From Bathymodiolus brooksi (taxonomy: Eukaryota > Mollusca > Bivalvia > Mytilida > Modiolidae), in assembly GCA_963680875.1 (NCBI GenBank), contig OY804575.1:106045505-106109504 (forward strand): a DNA stretch of 64,000 nt, written 5' to 3'. Position 1 is the stretch's first letter, and each line of letters begins with the position of its first letter. The position numbers and the translations under genes were made by a program. Below, in pieces: positions 33,196 to 45,056 of this stretch. Under the pieces are notes generated by a model that was not told where the DNA came from, made no database searches, and was given only the letters and a program-made list of their open reading frames with translations.

Positions 33196-33649
33196 AGGTA
33201 TTGCAGCTGATTTATCTGGCCAGTGTAGAGTTCGTCTTGAATTAAGCTACCTTCTAGTAGGAACACTATTTGAGAGAAACCAGTTGTTGAACCACAATCC
33301 AATAAATGTGATATATAGATTTAAAGCTGTTGTTGGTGAAGTCCGTGTCCCAAGGGTTGATTCCTTGAAACGACACGTCTTAAAACAGTTTCAAAACGTC
33401 AATTCTTCCGAGTCTAGCATTCTGAAAGACCTTTCAGAAAAAGTTTCAATACTTTATCCAAACACCGATGGTGTTAGCAATCCCTGCAACTGCCGTGAAA
33501 AGGGATTTACAAATAAAGACTTGTTATCTACCTTTGGGAAAATGATCAAGAACAAAACCCTAAAGGAAGTCCACAATTGCTTCATTGAAATCCTTGGGTT
33601 TGACGAAAAATCATCAGACGCAGCGCTGAATAACAAATATAAAAAATGA
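33196..33649 (+). pseudogene. Transposon-like protein, N-terminal region
   Basis: The open frame extends upstream of its first ATG (33284) to a good acceptor-like site (tttttgttcggcttcag) at 33195, so an intron may precede it. It reads CRVRLELSYLLVGTLFERNQ, then a Lys-rich part and a short CNC. It ends at TGA 33647. No known domain is seen. The protein continues in a later frame after about 30 bases with two stops. Confidence 0.55.
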
Positions 33650-33679
33650 CGGAAATAAAGAGTAATTTACAGAAAAAAC

Positions 33680-34574
33680 AAAGAATATGATGAACTGGAT
33701 CGTTTTTTAAGATTACCGTTTTCCCTCCCGCAATGTCATCAAAACAATAAAACTATCCATAAAAGAAAAGCTGATAATAATGCAACATTTACTGAATTTT
33801 TCGATTTTCGTTATTTTGAAAAGAAGCTGTATGTCGCCGAATCTAAACTAGAAATTTCATGCAATATTATTGACGATTTCAGACAGCAGTATGAACTGGC
33901 TCTTGACGAAATTTACGATCTTCAGGGTGAAATTGATGAACTTGTTGATGAATGCTGTCAACAAAAACAAACTATACTGACTTTAAATTCTAAACTTAGT
34001 CAAATTCAGAAGAAATATAAAACCCAAAGCGAACAATTTATCAAATATTGCAGCGATATAACTATCACGAATTTAGAAAGTATCAGAAACGGGAGAGCTA
34101 TCATAAAAAAGTTATTAGTGAACAAAAAGCAGAAATAAAGAAATTGAAACTAGACACACAAAAACTGGAGACAGTTGAATCAGAAAAACGTAAAGCAAAT
34201 AAAGGCATGGCATACTTTAAAAAAAAAACTTTGAATATCGGGAAATCAATCAGAATTAAAAACAATTAATTTTACAACTACAGAGAGATTTTTCGGATAA
34301 AGACAGGAATATAGACAATCTAATAGCACAAGTTAATGAACTCATTGACGACCAAATGTATGTTGAAACTTTTTCCGAAGGAGAAAATCTTCCGTCCGTC
34401 TGTCAGGTTGTTCAAAATCTACATTCATTTGGAGTGGGGGTGAAACATATTGATCAGACAATACAACTTGTACTTAAGCATTTAGTAGGAATCGAAGGTG
34501 TTAAAGTTCCAAGTGAATCCTCGAATAGAAGAATGATTCCAGAATCAAATTTATTGGGAAAACTACAGGTCTGA
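33680..34574 (+). pseudogene. Transposon-like protein, coiled-coil region
   Basis: From about 33680 a frame reads EYDELDRFLRLPFSLPQ and continues into a long heptad-rich coiled coil (YELALDEIYDLQGEIDELVD ... LNSKLSQIQKKYKTQSEQF). After shifts at about 34045 and 34270 it continues as a Lys/Glu coiled coil and then FSEGENLPSVCQVVQNLHSF with a helical segment ending at TGA 34572. The segments follow the family order. Confidence 0.55.
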
Positions 34575-34580
34575 GAAAAA

Positions 34581-35629
34581 ATGCAAAGTCATGGATTAAA
34601 TACTTTACATTTTGATGGTACTACTGATGCTGAAATACCCTTCCTAGGGTTTCAAATTTCAACTCCTGATCAAAGCCTATCGTTATCTATATCTGAAGCC
34701 ATTCGTGGTGATACACAAACTCAAGTTGACACATTAAATCAAGTTTTTAATGACTTGTCTGATGTAATGTCGTCTGATTCTACGGAGGAAAATAAAGACC
34801 AAATTTACGCCAATCTTATGATTAGTGTTAAGACTTTAATGTTCGATAAACATATTGTCAACAAAAATTTGCTCGATGAGTTCACTATACTTTTCTTCTT
34901 GAAGAGTTTGATGCTTACTGGTGTAATTTGTCGGAAAATGAGAAAGAGAGAGCCTCTCAAATACACCAATATTTCTGTCATCTCCATGTGTTGGGTAATA
35001 TGGGTGATATTGCAAACCAAGCTCTGAAGGAAAATGAACAAATGTTAACTGGTGGATCGGGAAATATGGGTAGAAATCTAAATAAAGATTATTCCAGTTG
35101 GAACGATCAAGACAGTGTTGCTATCAGGAGTATACGAACGGCCTGTAGCTTGCTTGCTTCTTGTGGTAATTCATCATCTGGTTGCCCTGAAGATTTTAAA
35201 GCATATCTAGCATCCAAAGACAAATTATATAAACTAAACAAGTTTGAACATAACCGCTTTAATGTAATATTTGAAAACGCTGGGGCTTTTGTTTATCACA
35301 AGGACGATATAATTGATTTCTTGTCAAAATTGTCGTCAATGAACAAGCTTCAAAATTCTGTTTTTTCTGACTTAAAAGATGAAAATGTTTATCAGGAAAT
35401 AGTCGCCCTGGCTATTATCGAGAAAATTATTACCACGCCTTTCATGAAACTTGTAGATAGTAAAGCTTTTGTTATGCATATTCTTGACTTAAACAAACAA
35501 TTCCACCAGTTGCAGATTGACTTAAATCACTGGTCATCAACACCAGATTATTTTCTTACTGGAATCTCTGTGATATTCCCCGATTTCCCCGCACTAAAGA
35601 TGTCGTATATCATGCTTTGTTCAATGTAA
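34581..35629 (+). pseudogene. Transposon-like protein, core region
   Basis: The first frame (34581-35027) has LNTLHFDGTTDAEIPFLGFQ, whose Asp is the conserved residue of the DGTT box. A frameshift near 34925-34935 leads into the second frame (34928-35629), with SENEKERASQIHQYFCHLHV and LGNMGD, then SIRTACSLLASCGNSSSGC and a long helical part. The FCxLH and DGTT boxes could be parts of an active site, but I cannot assign catalytic residues. Confidence 0.6.
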
Positions 35630-35699
35630 ATGATACAGATGGCGAACCTCAAGAACATGTGATGTTACGATTGAAGTTTTCAGCCTTATTTGTGCGCAT

Positions 35700-36495
35700 C
35701 TTTACTTAACTGTCTCTCGACTTATGAAAAACCAGCTACTAGGTGGTTATCATACGTCGGACGATGAAGGCAAGCGACAATGATCCACTTCTGTACCGAA
35801 ACATAATCGAGTCAGTGAGAAAAACCTTGCTGACATAAAACAAATACGACATTTCAAACCAAATGCATCTATTGAACACATTGAGGCCACACTAATATGG
35901 ATAAATAACAAAACCATTGAATGACTTGATGCCATGGATATACAAGATAAAAATGCCAAAATTAGTCTTGCAAAAAAACGTGCCCCTGATTACCTACCAA
36001 AATGGCAAGAACGACGGAAAGAATTAAAACAAAAAAGAATCAACAGAATGAAAGAAAAAGAACTGGAAAATGTCAAAAAGGATGACCAACATTTACAAAA
36101 TAAACAAAATGCCATAGACAACTTACTTCGTTTGAATATTCAGCCTTGTAAAACAAGCGTAGATATTACAACCTTACTCGAAATCTGTATGAATGAACAT
36201 GAAAAGGAATCTGTTGTTAAAGCACAAATTACTTATTTTAAATGGGTTATGTCTCCACCAAATATTGACCATAAGTTGTTTTTCTTCTCCAAATAAAGGA
36301 AAACGTTATCTTGTGAGATTTTGATTCAAAAGTTACTGAAGATTGTTAATCGCACAAACAGTGTCCTTACAAGCATAGATGCTACTTTAAATATTCCAAA
36401 GGAGCAACGGAAGCAGCTTGTGCTACACAAACAAAATGAACATATGTCTGCTTTTCAAACGTCTGCCCGTAACCAAAATCCAACGGAGGAATGAT
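35700..36495 (+). pseudogene. Transposon-like protein, C-terminal region
   Basis: The end of the protein is spread over frames with single stops. QLLGGYHTSDDE is followed by a TGA (35779), then SVPKHNRVSEKNLADIKQIR, HFKPNASIEHIEA and WINNKTIE, where the family's next Trp codon (TGG) is a stop (TGA, 35922). A basic coiled coil (35934-36296) follows, and after another shift a tail ending NQNPTEE at about 36494. Confidence 0.6.
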
Positions 36496-36499
36496 TATG

Positions 36500-37970
36500 G
36501 ATAATTATTTAATATGATGAATATTTGTACAATTTGAAGGAATTCAAATTGAAAAAAAAGAAATTTTCTTGTTTTTGTTATTTATATTTCTTCAAATTAT
36601 GCTCAAAATTGTACACAAGTATGCATCTCATCTGTATTTTTTGTAGTTGTATAAACGATCAGATATTCAGGCTTAAATTGATAATTTTGCGAGGAAAACC
36701 ACATTTCTTCAGCATTCAATTGGTAATATGTAGCAGTGTTTTGAATAGAACATGGAATTATGTGTTCCATTTTTTATTTCTAATCATGCAAATGCTTTAA
36801 GGTTGATACTTTTAGCTAAATTGAAATAAAATAAAAAAATATACACGAAAAATGGAGGAAAATGGCGATTTTCAATGAATAAAAATCGTATTTATAGGCC
36901 GAAAATCAGTGTTTTCTGACAATTAAGTGATCAGAACTGTTCCTATTATCGCATATTCTCTATTTATTACTTCTTGCATGTTTCTAAAGTAACAAGAAGA
37001 TGCTTTAAATAGCATAAGTAAGAAAATGTTGGCGGAAAAGGTGTACAATTGACGATATATGTTGTCTAAAAGTAGGCGAAAAGGAAAATTGCACTAAATT
37101 TTGGTAATTTTAGATTTCAACCTTCCAAAAACGCATTGAATATTCAACTTCATTTTGTTGTTTATTGGAAATATATTGAAAGGAAAGCATAATAGTAAAA
37201 AAGGGTCAATGTACATTTGTTTTTTCTATCAGAACTATGAAACGAAAGATGTCCTATTTTTTAGATATCAGTAATAATAGTTTTCCCGCCAAAACAACTG
37301 CATATTTGTCAATGATTAAATTAGTGTAAAAACTACAAATATTATCCGATTTTAATAATTTAAAGTGTATGTTACTTCTACTTTTACACACTACCACTAG
37401 AGAAACCAAGTTGAATTATTTCATATAGTATACATTTCCCACTGCTATCTCTATTTACTGATCACGTAGAATTTCTATGTTTGAAATGCGTCAAATGTAG
37501 ATTTTCTCAATGCAATAACAAATATAAGATATGTATTGAACAGGAAGCCGAAGCTTGATCTTTATCTGACATAATGAAATGTATTTTGCATAACACCGGA
37601 TAGTGCATGTCTTGTTTTTTTTCAATTTATTGTAAATTCCTTGAAATCCATACTAAAGCCCAGAAGGAAAATTTATTACGGAAGTTATAATCCATAATCA
37701 TGGAATACTTTTCCACTTTCAAGATAATTATTTATATCACGTGACTATATTGCTAAAATGAAGATTTAAAATCGGGGCATATTCAAATGCAATCAACAAA
37801 CATTTAGTGGGATTAGATATAAGAAGAGTTTGAAGATACCAACGGGTTAATCAGAACCCGTATATCGAAGAAGAACAGACATCACACTGGCCAAAAGAAA
37901 ATGAACAACAAACAACGATCTACAAAACATACATATAAAACCAAGGATCGAGTAACACGAACCTCACTGA
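36500..37970. other. Stretch with no gene seen
   Basis: AT-rich sequence without supported exons. Part of it (36800-37700) may be the 3' flank of the transposon-like element, but no boundary was found. Confidence 0.4.
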
Positions 37971-37974
37971 AAAT

Positions 37975-38176
37975 CGGGGGTGAACTCAGGTGCTCCGGAA
38001 GGTTCAGCAGTTCCTGCTCCACTAGTGACGCCCGTCGCTTAAATATAGTTACAAACCCGGTGATAAGTCATGAACGAGGAAAGGATCGGGAAATATTTAC
38101 AAGTGGAACAAATCCGTGGTCATTTGTGACACAGATATTCCATAACGGCCAACCAAGTCATGATGATGGTAGCTGA
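37975..38176 (-). pseudogene. RT-element 3' fragment, same family as 1-600
   Basis: On the minus strand from 38165 the sequence reads HHHDLVGRYGISVSQMTT, matching DLVNRYGTSVSQM at the left edge of the window, and continues with the element's 3' region (words gtcatgacttatcaccgggt and gagcaggaactgctgaac). Only the RT C-terminus and downstream part remain. A shorter piece, tgaccacggatatgttccac, lies at 53302 in the opposite orientation. Confidence 0.65.
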
Positions 38177-38481
38177 AAATACAAGTAGCTTTATGCAGTG
38201 TGAACTGAGCAATTTACCAGTTCTAGTATGTCGAGAATGTGCTACGTTTTGATCACAAGTCTGTTTTATAGTACACTAAATAGAACTTTGTATAGTGCTA
38301 GCTTACTAACAAAATAGTCCTTCAGAGAAATATGTATTGTGTATGTAACTAATACAGTAATATTAATATGCTTTACTATATATCTAGACACATCATATGT
38401 AATCCGATCTTTTGACTTTGAGTATATTGGATGAAAGTTATTCCAGAAACGCATTGATCACACTGAATTAGATAGATACGC

Positions 38482-38487
38482 TTTATT
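38482..38487 (-). promoter_or_regulatory. Polyadenylation signal, receptor B
   Basis: AATAAA on the minus strand 110 bases after the stop codon, in the context ataaataataaagc. It is the nearest hexamer and a plausible transcript end. Confidence 0.5.
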
Positions 38488-38596
38488 ATTTATGTTTTCA
38501 TAATAGACAGATAACTCATTTCAGTGAAAATAGAGATTTATGTTGTTGTCAACTCATATCACTGAGCATGGCGAATTATGTTGTTGTTAGTTTTTG

Positions 38597-38676
38597 TCAT
38601 ATTGTATCATATGTCTCCACCTGCTCTTGACCTGACATAACGGTGTCTTCATAATGAGTTTCCCTGTTGCGTGCAA
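38597..38676 (-). CDS. Receptor B: terminal coding exon with tyrosine motifs
   Basis: The exon follows a strong acceptor (tttttttgcag), starts in phase 1 and ends with TGA at 38597. It encodes 26 residues with NRETHYEDTV and the C-terminus EQVETYDTI. Both Tyr motifs match receptor A. They are YxxV/I-type sites that could bind SH2 proteins or clathrin adaptors, which would suit a phagocytic receptor; no ITAM or NPxY is present. Confidence 0.85.
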
Positions 38677-39067
38677 CTGCAAAAAATAATAGCATTATTT
38701 CAAAATCTTTGACATTCCAGTTGTATCTTTGTTCTTAAATAATATGGACAATGCTCAAATAAGAACTATGGACCTCTTTTCACATTTATATAATCAAGGT
38801 GTTACTCGATATCAGTTTTCTCAAGCCAAATACAGCTCAATATACATTCATTCAGAATTTGACCAGCGACACATACAGTTATTCTAGGTTTATTAGACAA
38901 TGACATAATGATAAAGAGTCGATGGAAATCTGTTTCTCTTAAGTAATATATTATAATTGATTTTCTTGAATAAGCTAATCTTTATATTTTAAGATCGATT
39001 GAATGGAATATGATTTGATGGATCATCATTAATTTTGATGGTATTTCTTTGTCAGGTATAACCTTAC

Positions 39068-39168
39068 CAGTATTGACATAATCGTTGGAGAAAGCACCAT
39101 TGTTAAATACTCTCGACCTTTGTCCACCTTGTTTCGTGGTAGTCCCATCTCTTTTCTGTCTTCTATAT
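39068..39168 (-). CDS. Receptor B: first cytoplasmic exon
   Basis: This 101-nt exon sits between tttatttcag and gtaaggtt, phase 2 to phase 1. With the last two bases of the previous exon it gives RYRRQKRDGTTTKQGG, then RVFNNGAFSNDYVNT. The basic start is the cytoplasmic anchor after the membrane helix. KRDG, KQ and NDYxN are shared with the exon at 10475-10575 of receptor A. Confidence 0.85.
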
Positions 39169-40204
39169 CTGAAATAAACATTATCTATTAATTCCGCCAC
39201 GCTTGTTTTACAAGACAGTACATGATGACCTTCAGAATTCATCGTTTTCTTTTTTTTCCACTATGAAAGTGTTACAAAGGATTAACTCGTTTTGTTCTGC
39301 TTAATGGACATTATGTGGTTGCATAATTCTTATTTTGAATAGACCAGATATGATAGTCTTTTAGACACAATACAGTATATGAACATGGGTTCTACACCTG
39401 GCATTATATTTACCCAACAACGAACATTTAGATACACGATATAACTGTAATACAATTTTAAAGTACTGTGCATGGCAATAAAATATATTTTGGATGAAAG
39501 CATAAAGGACAAGATACTAATGTCTGGTGTTATGCAGTTTGATTGTGGGCATAATCATACAAATGATCAAGAAACTCTCGAATTTGATTACTTAAATGAG
39601 TGTTCTTGTGATTATTATGTAGCACATGCACAATAAAGAAATGATAAAATGAAGAACAAAACATACCACATTGCAAGAACTATTTCAAAATCGTCTAGAA
39701 AAATCAATTCCCCTAATAGACGATAGGTGTCTGTGTTTTGTTTTGTTTTTTCTGGATTGTTCATTTTTGATTGCCCCTTCGGTCGTTTATTTACATACAT
39801 GAACGATGAGTGCCCTGGTTTGGCACAGGCACACAAATGTAAAGCAATACAAAGTGGACAGGTTAAACTACTTTTATGGGTCTAATCCTCCCTTGTAGTG
39901 ACGTAGTGATATAATGCGGCCATGCAAGTATTTTCCACATGTGTAGCATGTACACGGGAGAACAGCGTTGTTATAAAAACACTCTAATCTTGAACAGTTA
40001 GTCTTCGCAACACAGAAGTTTTCATATGTATAACATTCGTTTATTAAACAGAGCAATGTGGTCCAACCACTGTTTCAAAATTAGTGAGTGAGTGGTTGTT
40101 GATTAATGCCAAGCGAACATTTTTCGCCTTTATCATAGAGAAGATAAGTCATTTTCTGGTTAGATAATCAGATGTTGATATTTTGTTTTTAGTAATATAT
40201 TAAG

Positions 40205-40400
40205 TCTTTTAGTCGGAAACAATCCATAGGTAGAAAATTGGCTCTACTTGGGTATATTATCCCGATTCCGAGCGAAAAAAAATCTGCTCTTACTCCTGCA
40301 CCCTGCGCACAAAAGTAGTTAATACCAACATATCAATTACTTGGTTTAATCTCGACCTGGGATCGATCTCACGATATTCCGCACTAAAGGTGAGCAGTTT
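40205..40400 (-). mobile_element. Probable SINE family 1 (divergent copy)
   Basis: Read on the minus strand it has a B-box-like gatcgatcccagg and later ctcggaatcgggataatata, in the order of the SINE at 7922-8130. Similarity is weaker than between the other two copies. The family-3 repeat follows directly at 40417. Confidence 0.45.
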
Positions 40401-40416
40401 TTTCAATTACAAAATA

Positions 40417-40715
40417 AGGGTAATAACAAAATTACCGAACTCCGAACAATCTTACAAAAGGAAAAGTCAAAACTCATAATTATATAAACGAACAAAATCA
40501 GTCAACAACCGGAAAACTGTGAAAACCGTAATGACCCTGACTTGGTACAGGCATTTCTAAAGAAATGGTGGGTTGAATCAGATTTTAAAACGCCAAACCT
40601 CCCGCTCTCATTACGGTTCAAAGTCTCCGGCTGTCACTATAACAGTATTTAAATACAGGAACAAAATAGGTAAACTAGTTGTCAAAACAGTACCATATTC
40701 GGTGAATGTAAATAC
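40417..40715 (+). repeat. Interspersed repeat family 3 (copy 3, long)
   Basis: It opens agggtaataacaaaattacc and ends near ttgtcaaaacagtacc. It matches 14075-14376 as reverse complement. It lies in the intron after the receptor B transmembrane exon, only 30 bases from the donor side. Confidence 0.75.
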
Positions 40716-40745
40716 AAAACTGAGGCGTGAGAATTAAAATGATAC

Positions 40746-40866
40746 CTCAATATTGCCAGGAGTATGATGGTATACACTAATGTGATAACAATGAAAGTTC
40801 CAATTACTGCATAAATTATGTTCATTGTATTTTCTTTTGTAGTTTGTCCATCTGACTGTGGTGTAA
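40746..40866 (-). CDS. Receptor B: transmembrane exon
   Basis: The 121-nt exon lies between ctacag and gtatca, phase 1 to phase 2. It encodes the juxtamembrane stretch TPQSDGQTTKENT and a 25-residue hydrophobic helix, NIIYAVIGTFIVITLVY then TIILLAIL, followed by R and the basic cytoplasmic start. It is a single-pass type I anchor. Its partner in receptor A is 2416-2533. Confidence 0.85.
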
Positions 40867-42048
40867 CTGTAGATCAAAAGTACGGGTGATATGACATACA
40901 AAATAAATCAAGCATAGAAGTATTACAGAAATATGACAGTGTGAATAAAACTAAAGTTTTATTTCCGTTAGTCGTCCAACAGGCAACGCAATATCTTAAC
41001 AATGATTTATATGATCAATAGACCTATTGCACATTCCGGAATTTATTATACAATTATGCGGTTTTTGTTCATGGGTTAGTTCCCTTATGACAAGCAAAGT
41101 GGTATATGTTCTTGCAGGAGCAAAGGAAAGGGCAAATAATTTGATTACACATTTTGTCATGATTGGAAGATATTTGGACCTTGCTAAAGATCAGAGGATA
41201 TATTATAGTGATTACAAAATTGTCACAAAATTAATATTTGGAAAATAAATATGAGAAAATAAATTCTTTTATGATATAAACCTTGCATAAAATGGGACAC
41301 TTTATTTCCATAAAAAACTAGAAAAAATGTATAATTTTAGAATCAAGTCGGAAATGTGATTATGTCGTATTGAGTATGAGACTTGTCAATACCATTTAGA
41401 TGAACTATAGTTTTTACCTCCAGCCGGGAGACTATATATAATACATTGATAACGTTATGCTACAAAGACATTCTTATTAGGGGAGTTAATCATGATGACG
41501 ATCATACATTTCAAGAGATTACATTAGCATATGCAGCTTCTAATCAATTTCCTCAAGAGGTCATTTGTTGTAGTGCTCTGCTTAAAACAATTCTCTGTTA
41601 GTCGAACAGGCTCTAAAATAGCGCACCGGCTAGAATATATAGACATTAATTTGCAAATAGCAATATTCCACTACTATTTTCATACACAGAGTTGCTGAAA
41701 CTTTTCCGTTAGAAACACATTGTCCCCTTCCCAATATTAGCGCTAGATGTGTTTTCTGATTAGTTATGCTATTGTTTCGTTGTTTATTCGAGTTTTTTTT
41801 ATTTATTTAAATGTACTGATATGATGAAGTGAGCATATCACACAATACTGATATTGATATTTTACATCGATCTTTACACATGCGCATTATCCATGAAACG
41901 TGTGAATCAACTTGTCAAATAGATATTCTTTGGTTTTCATGATATTATACGTAAATAATAGTATTCAAAACATCAGCATTCATAATGGTTTACATTTCTT
42001 TTAACAGGATCGATTACATATTTCAATGCTAAGTTATTTTGAATAAAC

Positions 42049-42186
42049 CTGATGATTGACACTGGAGTCCTTCGAACCCTTTAATACATCCATATGTACA
42101 CATTCCTTCATATTTATCACAAGAACTATTAACGCATATCTTACAATGATGTTCACAATCATAGCCACAGTCACCACTGGCGCACT
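42049..42186 (-). CDS. Receptor B: membrane-proximal EGF-like exon
   Basis: This 138-nt, phase 1-1 exon runs between tttttcag and gtttatt. It encodes CASGDCGYDCEHHC, then SCDKYEGMCTYGC and GFEGLQCQSSG, with nine cysteines; one extra sits in GDC where the receptor A exon has GYHGYQ. It is the counterpart of 1593-1730 (same length, same position before the membrane exon, same CTYGCI core). Confidence 0.85.
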
Positions 42187-42634
42187 CTGAAAAATAAAAA
42201 TCACACCATGAATTGAATTGCAACAATAATAAAAACAAATGACACGAATTTAAGTAGATTTAACAGAAATTGCGGTTAGAAGACTGGTGTGCAGTTACAA
42301 CACATGTTTATCTTTAAGAGAAGACATACACGCGTTTGCTGGTCTATCCCTTAATACTGGTTTCTGGTCATTCATACGCAGGTTCAGTTTGTGAAATCTC
42401 CTGGATATTATCATGGTTTAAATCGGCCGTCCATCTTTGTTATGTTTGAAAGGAGAATGGAACAATCACATTTTATGGGACTTTATAGGTAACCTGTTGA
42501 CCTTGAACGTACCTCATGACGGTTATTCCTGAACCGCGTTGTAGGCACTACATTTAATATTTACTTTTTATTCTTTAACGTTAAAGTTGATATTGAACAT
42601 GTGGGTATTAAAGTTGATAATAAATATCACATAT

Positions 42635-42700
42635 CTGTACTACAAGTACTTTATATCCACTTTGACATCCACCAGCAGGACAAATGACCTTTACATCTGA
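42635..42700 (-). pseudogene. Relic of an EGF exon with a destroyed splice donor
   Basis: The minus strand reads tgtcctgctggtggatgtca and continues agtggatataaagtacttgtagtacag, the second half of the EGF exon type at 44059 and 46872 (CPAGGCQSGYK). A deletion shifts the frame before CST, and the donor position reads CAGatatgt where intact copies have CAGgtatgt. The first half cannot be recognised. Confidence 0.75.
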
Positions 42701-43054
42701 CACGTTGTAAAATTCAACGACGTTTTCACTCGTAAATTAATTTGGAGTATACTAGTCAAAAGAACAATAACTCAGGATACAGAGAAACATATTTATACAT
42801 CAAATTTTACAATTATGTGTACAAAAAAAGAATTGAAGAAGAGTGCATTCAATTCATCTTATAATTCTACAAATCGTCCTTTTGTCAGTCATATTTTCTA
42901 TAGACATAAATCCTTTTAGTTACTGACATTAGGTCAATGTCGCCAATTCTCCTTAGAAACTACGTCACTGCAAAACGGCAATTAATTCGATAGATTGTCT
43001 CTTTAATATAGTTTATTTTTCGAAAAAAAAAGGAATTTGCAAAGAAACACAGCG

Positions 43055-43220
43055 AATATTAAAATGTTTGCATGCACCACGGATCTGCATATAAATATAT
43101 GAAATCGTCCAGAAATGATGTGCGTAATTTTCCGGAAATATTCAAATGCGTAGTAAGGTTTACCAGCAGTTGTTTTCATTACATTGTTCACATAGCTAAT
43201 GATGAACGTCATGTTTGAAT
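43055..43220 (+). repeat. Dispersed repeat, copy of 6470-6640
   Basis: It shares tgcatgcaccacgg and a series of words up to gaacgtcatgtttgaattg with 6470-6640. It lies in an intron of receptor B; the partner lies in an intron of receptor A in the same plus-strand orientation. Confidence 0.4.
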
Positions 43221-43499
43221 TGCAAGTAATACACCCCTTGAGTCCTCTCCTGTTAAAATAAAATTGAACTAACTAGTGTACCTTATAACATGCGATGCAG
43301 TGTTTTTAAAACAGTTTTTGTTGATACCTTATGGAAATTTTTAGGGTTATGAAAAACGTTAGTAAAAGCTCAAGAATAAATGAACGTATTCCAATAAAAA
43401 TTTAATTGGTCAACTCTTAGAAAAAAAAGGGAATGATACCATCACTAATAACTTATCATACTAAACATTTTTGTTGTTCTGGTACTACTGTGAACAAAG

Positions 43500-44058
43500 C
43501 AGATCAAAACAAAACGATGTTGTTTCATGGTATATGATTTCGTTATTTTTCGTTCTTGTTGGTACATTTCAATTGAGTACACCTGTGTGATATTGATTAT
43601 CATGTCTGTTACATTGTATTTGAGTTATTTACTTTATTACTTGTTTTTTTAAGCATCAAATATGAATATGCACAAAAAGTACATGCATCAATCGATTTCA
43701 GTCCTACCTCTGACCTCTAAATAAGACTTCCTAAATATGTAAGCCTATCTATGAAAATATTGGCCAATACAAGAAGGTCGTCGTAATATTTAATTAGTGA
43801 TGGCTCTCTATTTATCAATGTTACACCCTAGGAAATGTCCTTGCTAAATAAAATAACTATTTTTGTGAACGTGTACACGATGTATTGCTTAATAATATTA
43901 GAGGAACTGGAGATTAAAATCATCTGGTAGGTCGATTGATTTAACAATATCTTCGTTTTATCGGGGAGTAAACGAACTTTATAAATGAATTTCCTCTGAT
44001 ATGTTGCAAACTGTTATTGAATAGGTAGGTATTCTAACTAATCATCCGTAACACATAC
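43500..44058. repeat. Intron segment duplicated with an EGF exon (partner 46340-46871)
   Basis: Words such as tttcatggtatatgatttcg, gagtacacctgtgtgatatt and atgtctgttac occur here and, slightly changed, at 46370-46540, each about 500 bases from an EGF exon (44059 and 46872). This shows that exon and intron were copied together. Confidence 0.75.
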
Positions 44059-44193
44059 CTGTACTACATGTAGTGCCTTTATATCCACGTTCACATCCAC
44101 CAGCAGGACATCTCCCATGTTCAAAATCACATGGTTGGTTGACACAGTGGCAATTTCTAGAACAGTTATTTCCAAATTTTTCGGATGCACATT
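44059..44193 (-). CDS. Receptor B: EGF-like exon
   Basis: This 135-nt, phase 1-1 exon lies between tttttag and gtatgtg. It encodes CASEKFGNNCSRNCHC, NQPCDFEHGRC and PAGGCERGYKGTTCSTG with all eight cysteines of the laminin/MEGF-type repeat. It is the most complete member of a sub-family that includes 46872-46985, 49748-49882 and the relic at 42635. Confidence 0.85.
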
Positions 44194-44569
44194 CTAAAAA
44201 ATCAATGGTTATTTTGTGTACATCGATGATGAAATACTATCTTGTCTCTGATATGCATTGTTATTAATTTGTAGCATTTTTAGGTGAAAATCTCTTAATT
44301 AAAAGTTTGGTATATAAATTGCAAACCCACATTTTACTCCCTAGATTGTGATTGGTTCAGGAAAGTTCACGCATTTCAATGTTACTGATAATGAAAAGCA
44401 AAACCGGATGGAGCTTTATTAAATTTCACCTAGCGGAACAATTAATTTTCAGGATGGTTCGAATTATGAAACAATACTACTCCGTTGCCATTTGGATAAA
44501 AAATTAAAATAGAGTGGATGCAAAAAGCAGGGTACTTTTTGAACAAGAGCATGAATAAAATTTAGCAAA

Positions 44570-44625
44570 TTACATACACCAACATTGCATTCACAGGTAT
44601 TCCTGCCTCCATCGAAAATAAAACA
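44570..44625 (-). pseudogene. Possible EGF-like fragment
   Basis: A short minus-strand piece reads FDGGRNTCECNVG, the middle of an EGF repeat with C-x-C, and is followed by a gtatgt that could serve as donor. No acceptor or remaining cysteines are seen. It may be chance. Confidence 0.25.
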
Positions 44626-45056
44626 AAACCACAATGGGAATATTTATGATAACAAATTACACCACAAAGCACCCTCTTGTCGATAGTTAACGAATTTTAT
44701 ACATTTCATATCGAAAACGAGCCTTTGTGGTATTAGCGATAGTAGACAGCCACATTCCTCCACTCAACACGATAAACATGCGACATTATTTTCAAATGAT
44801 ATAAGTCATTCAAGAAAATCAAAATCGTAGAAGTCAACGTGGTTTTTAGTGGAGTTCAACAGAGTGTGACGGAAACTATTATATTAGGTAACCAACACAT
44901 ATCTTCTGGACACCATGAACACATACATTGCTTAGAAACTTGCTTGATTAATAGAATATTAAAGATGAACTAATGTTGTTCTTTTATGTGTGTCTGTTTT
45001 ATATATATACATGTATTGCCATGGTATTAATTGTCTTTGTTTGTTTGTTTGTTTGA

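Larger units (their letters stand above)
33140..36500 (+). mobile_element. Broken copy of a large, unnamed transposon-like gene family
   Basis: A chain of plus-strand frames between 33.2 and 36.5 kb reads as one decayed protein of about 1000 residues: an N-terminal region, a coiled coil, a core with HFDGTTDAEIPFLGF, a helical part with FCHLHVLGNMGD, and a C-terminus with PNASIEHIEA, NNKT and a basic coiled coil. I recognise the pattern (DGTT..., FCxLH..., PNAS...NNKTxEW) from very many uncharacterised cnidarian and molluscan predictions and take it for a DNA-transposon-borne protein, perhaps of RNase H fold. The class is unknown to me. Terminal repeats were not found. Confidence 0.6.

Noticed and set aside
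38000..38176. Plus-strand frame of 91 residues
   Set aside because: Antisense to an RT-element fragment recognised on the minus strand.
39874..40056. Cysteine-containing minus-strand frame as an extra receptor exon
   Set aside because: The cysteine spacing does not fit an EGF repeat and there is no acceptor; it lies between the transmembrane and cytoplasmic exons, where no ectodomain exon belongs.
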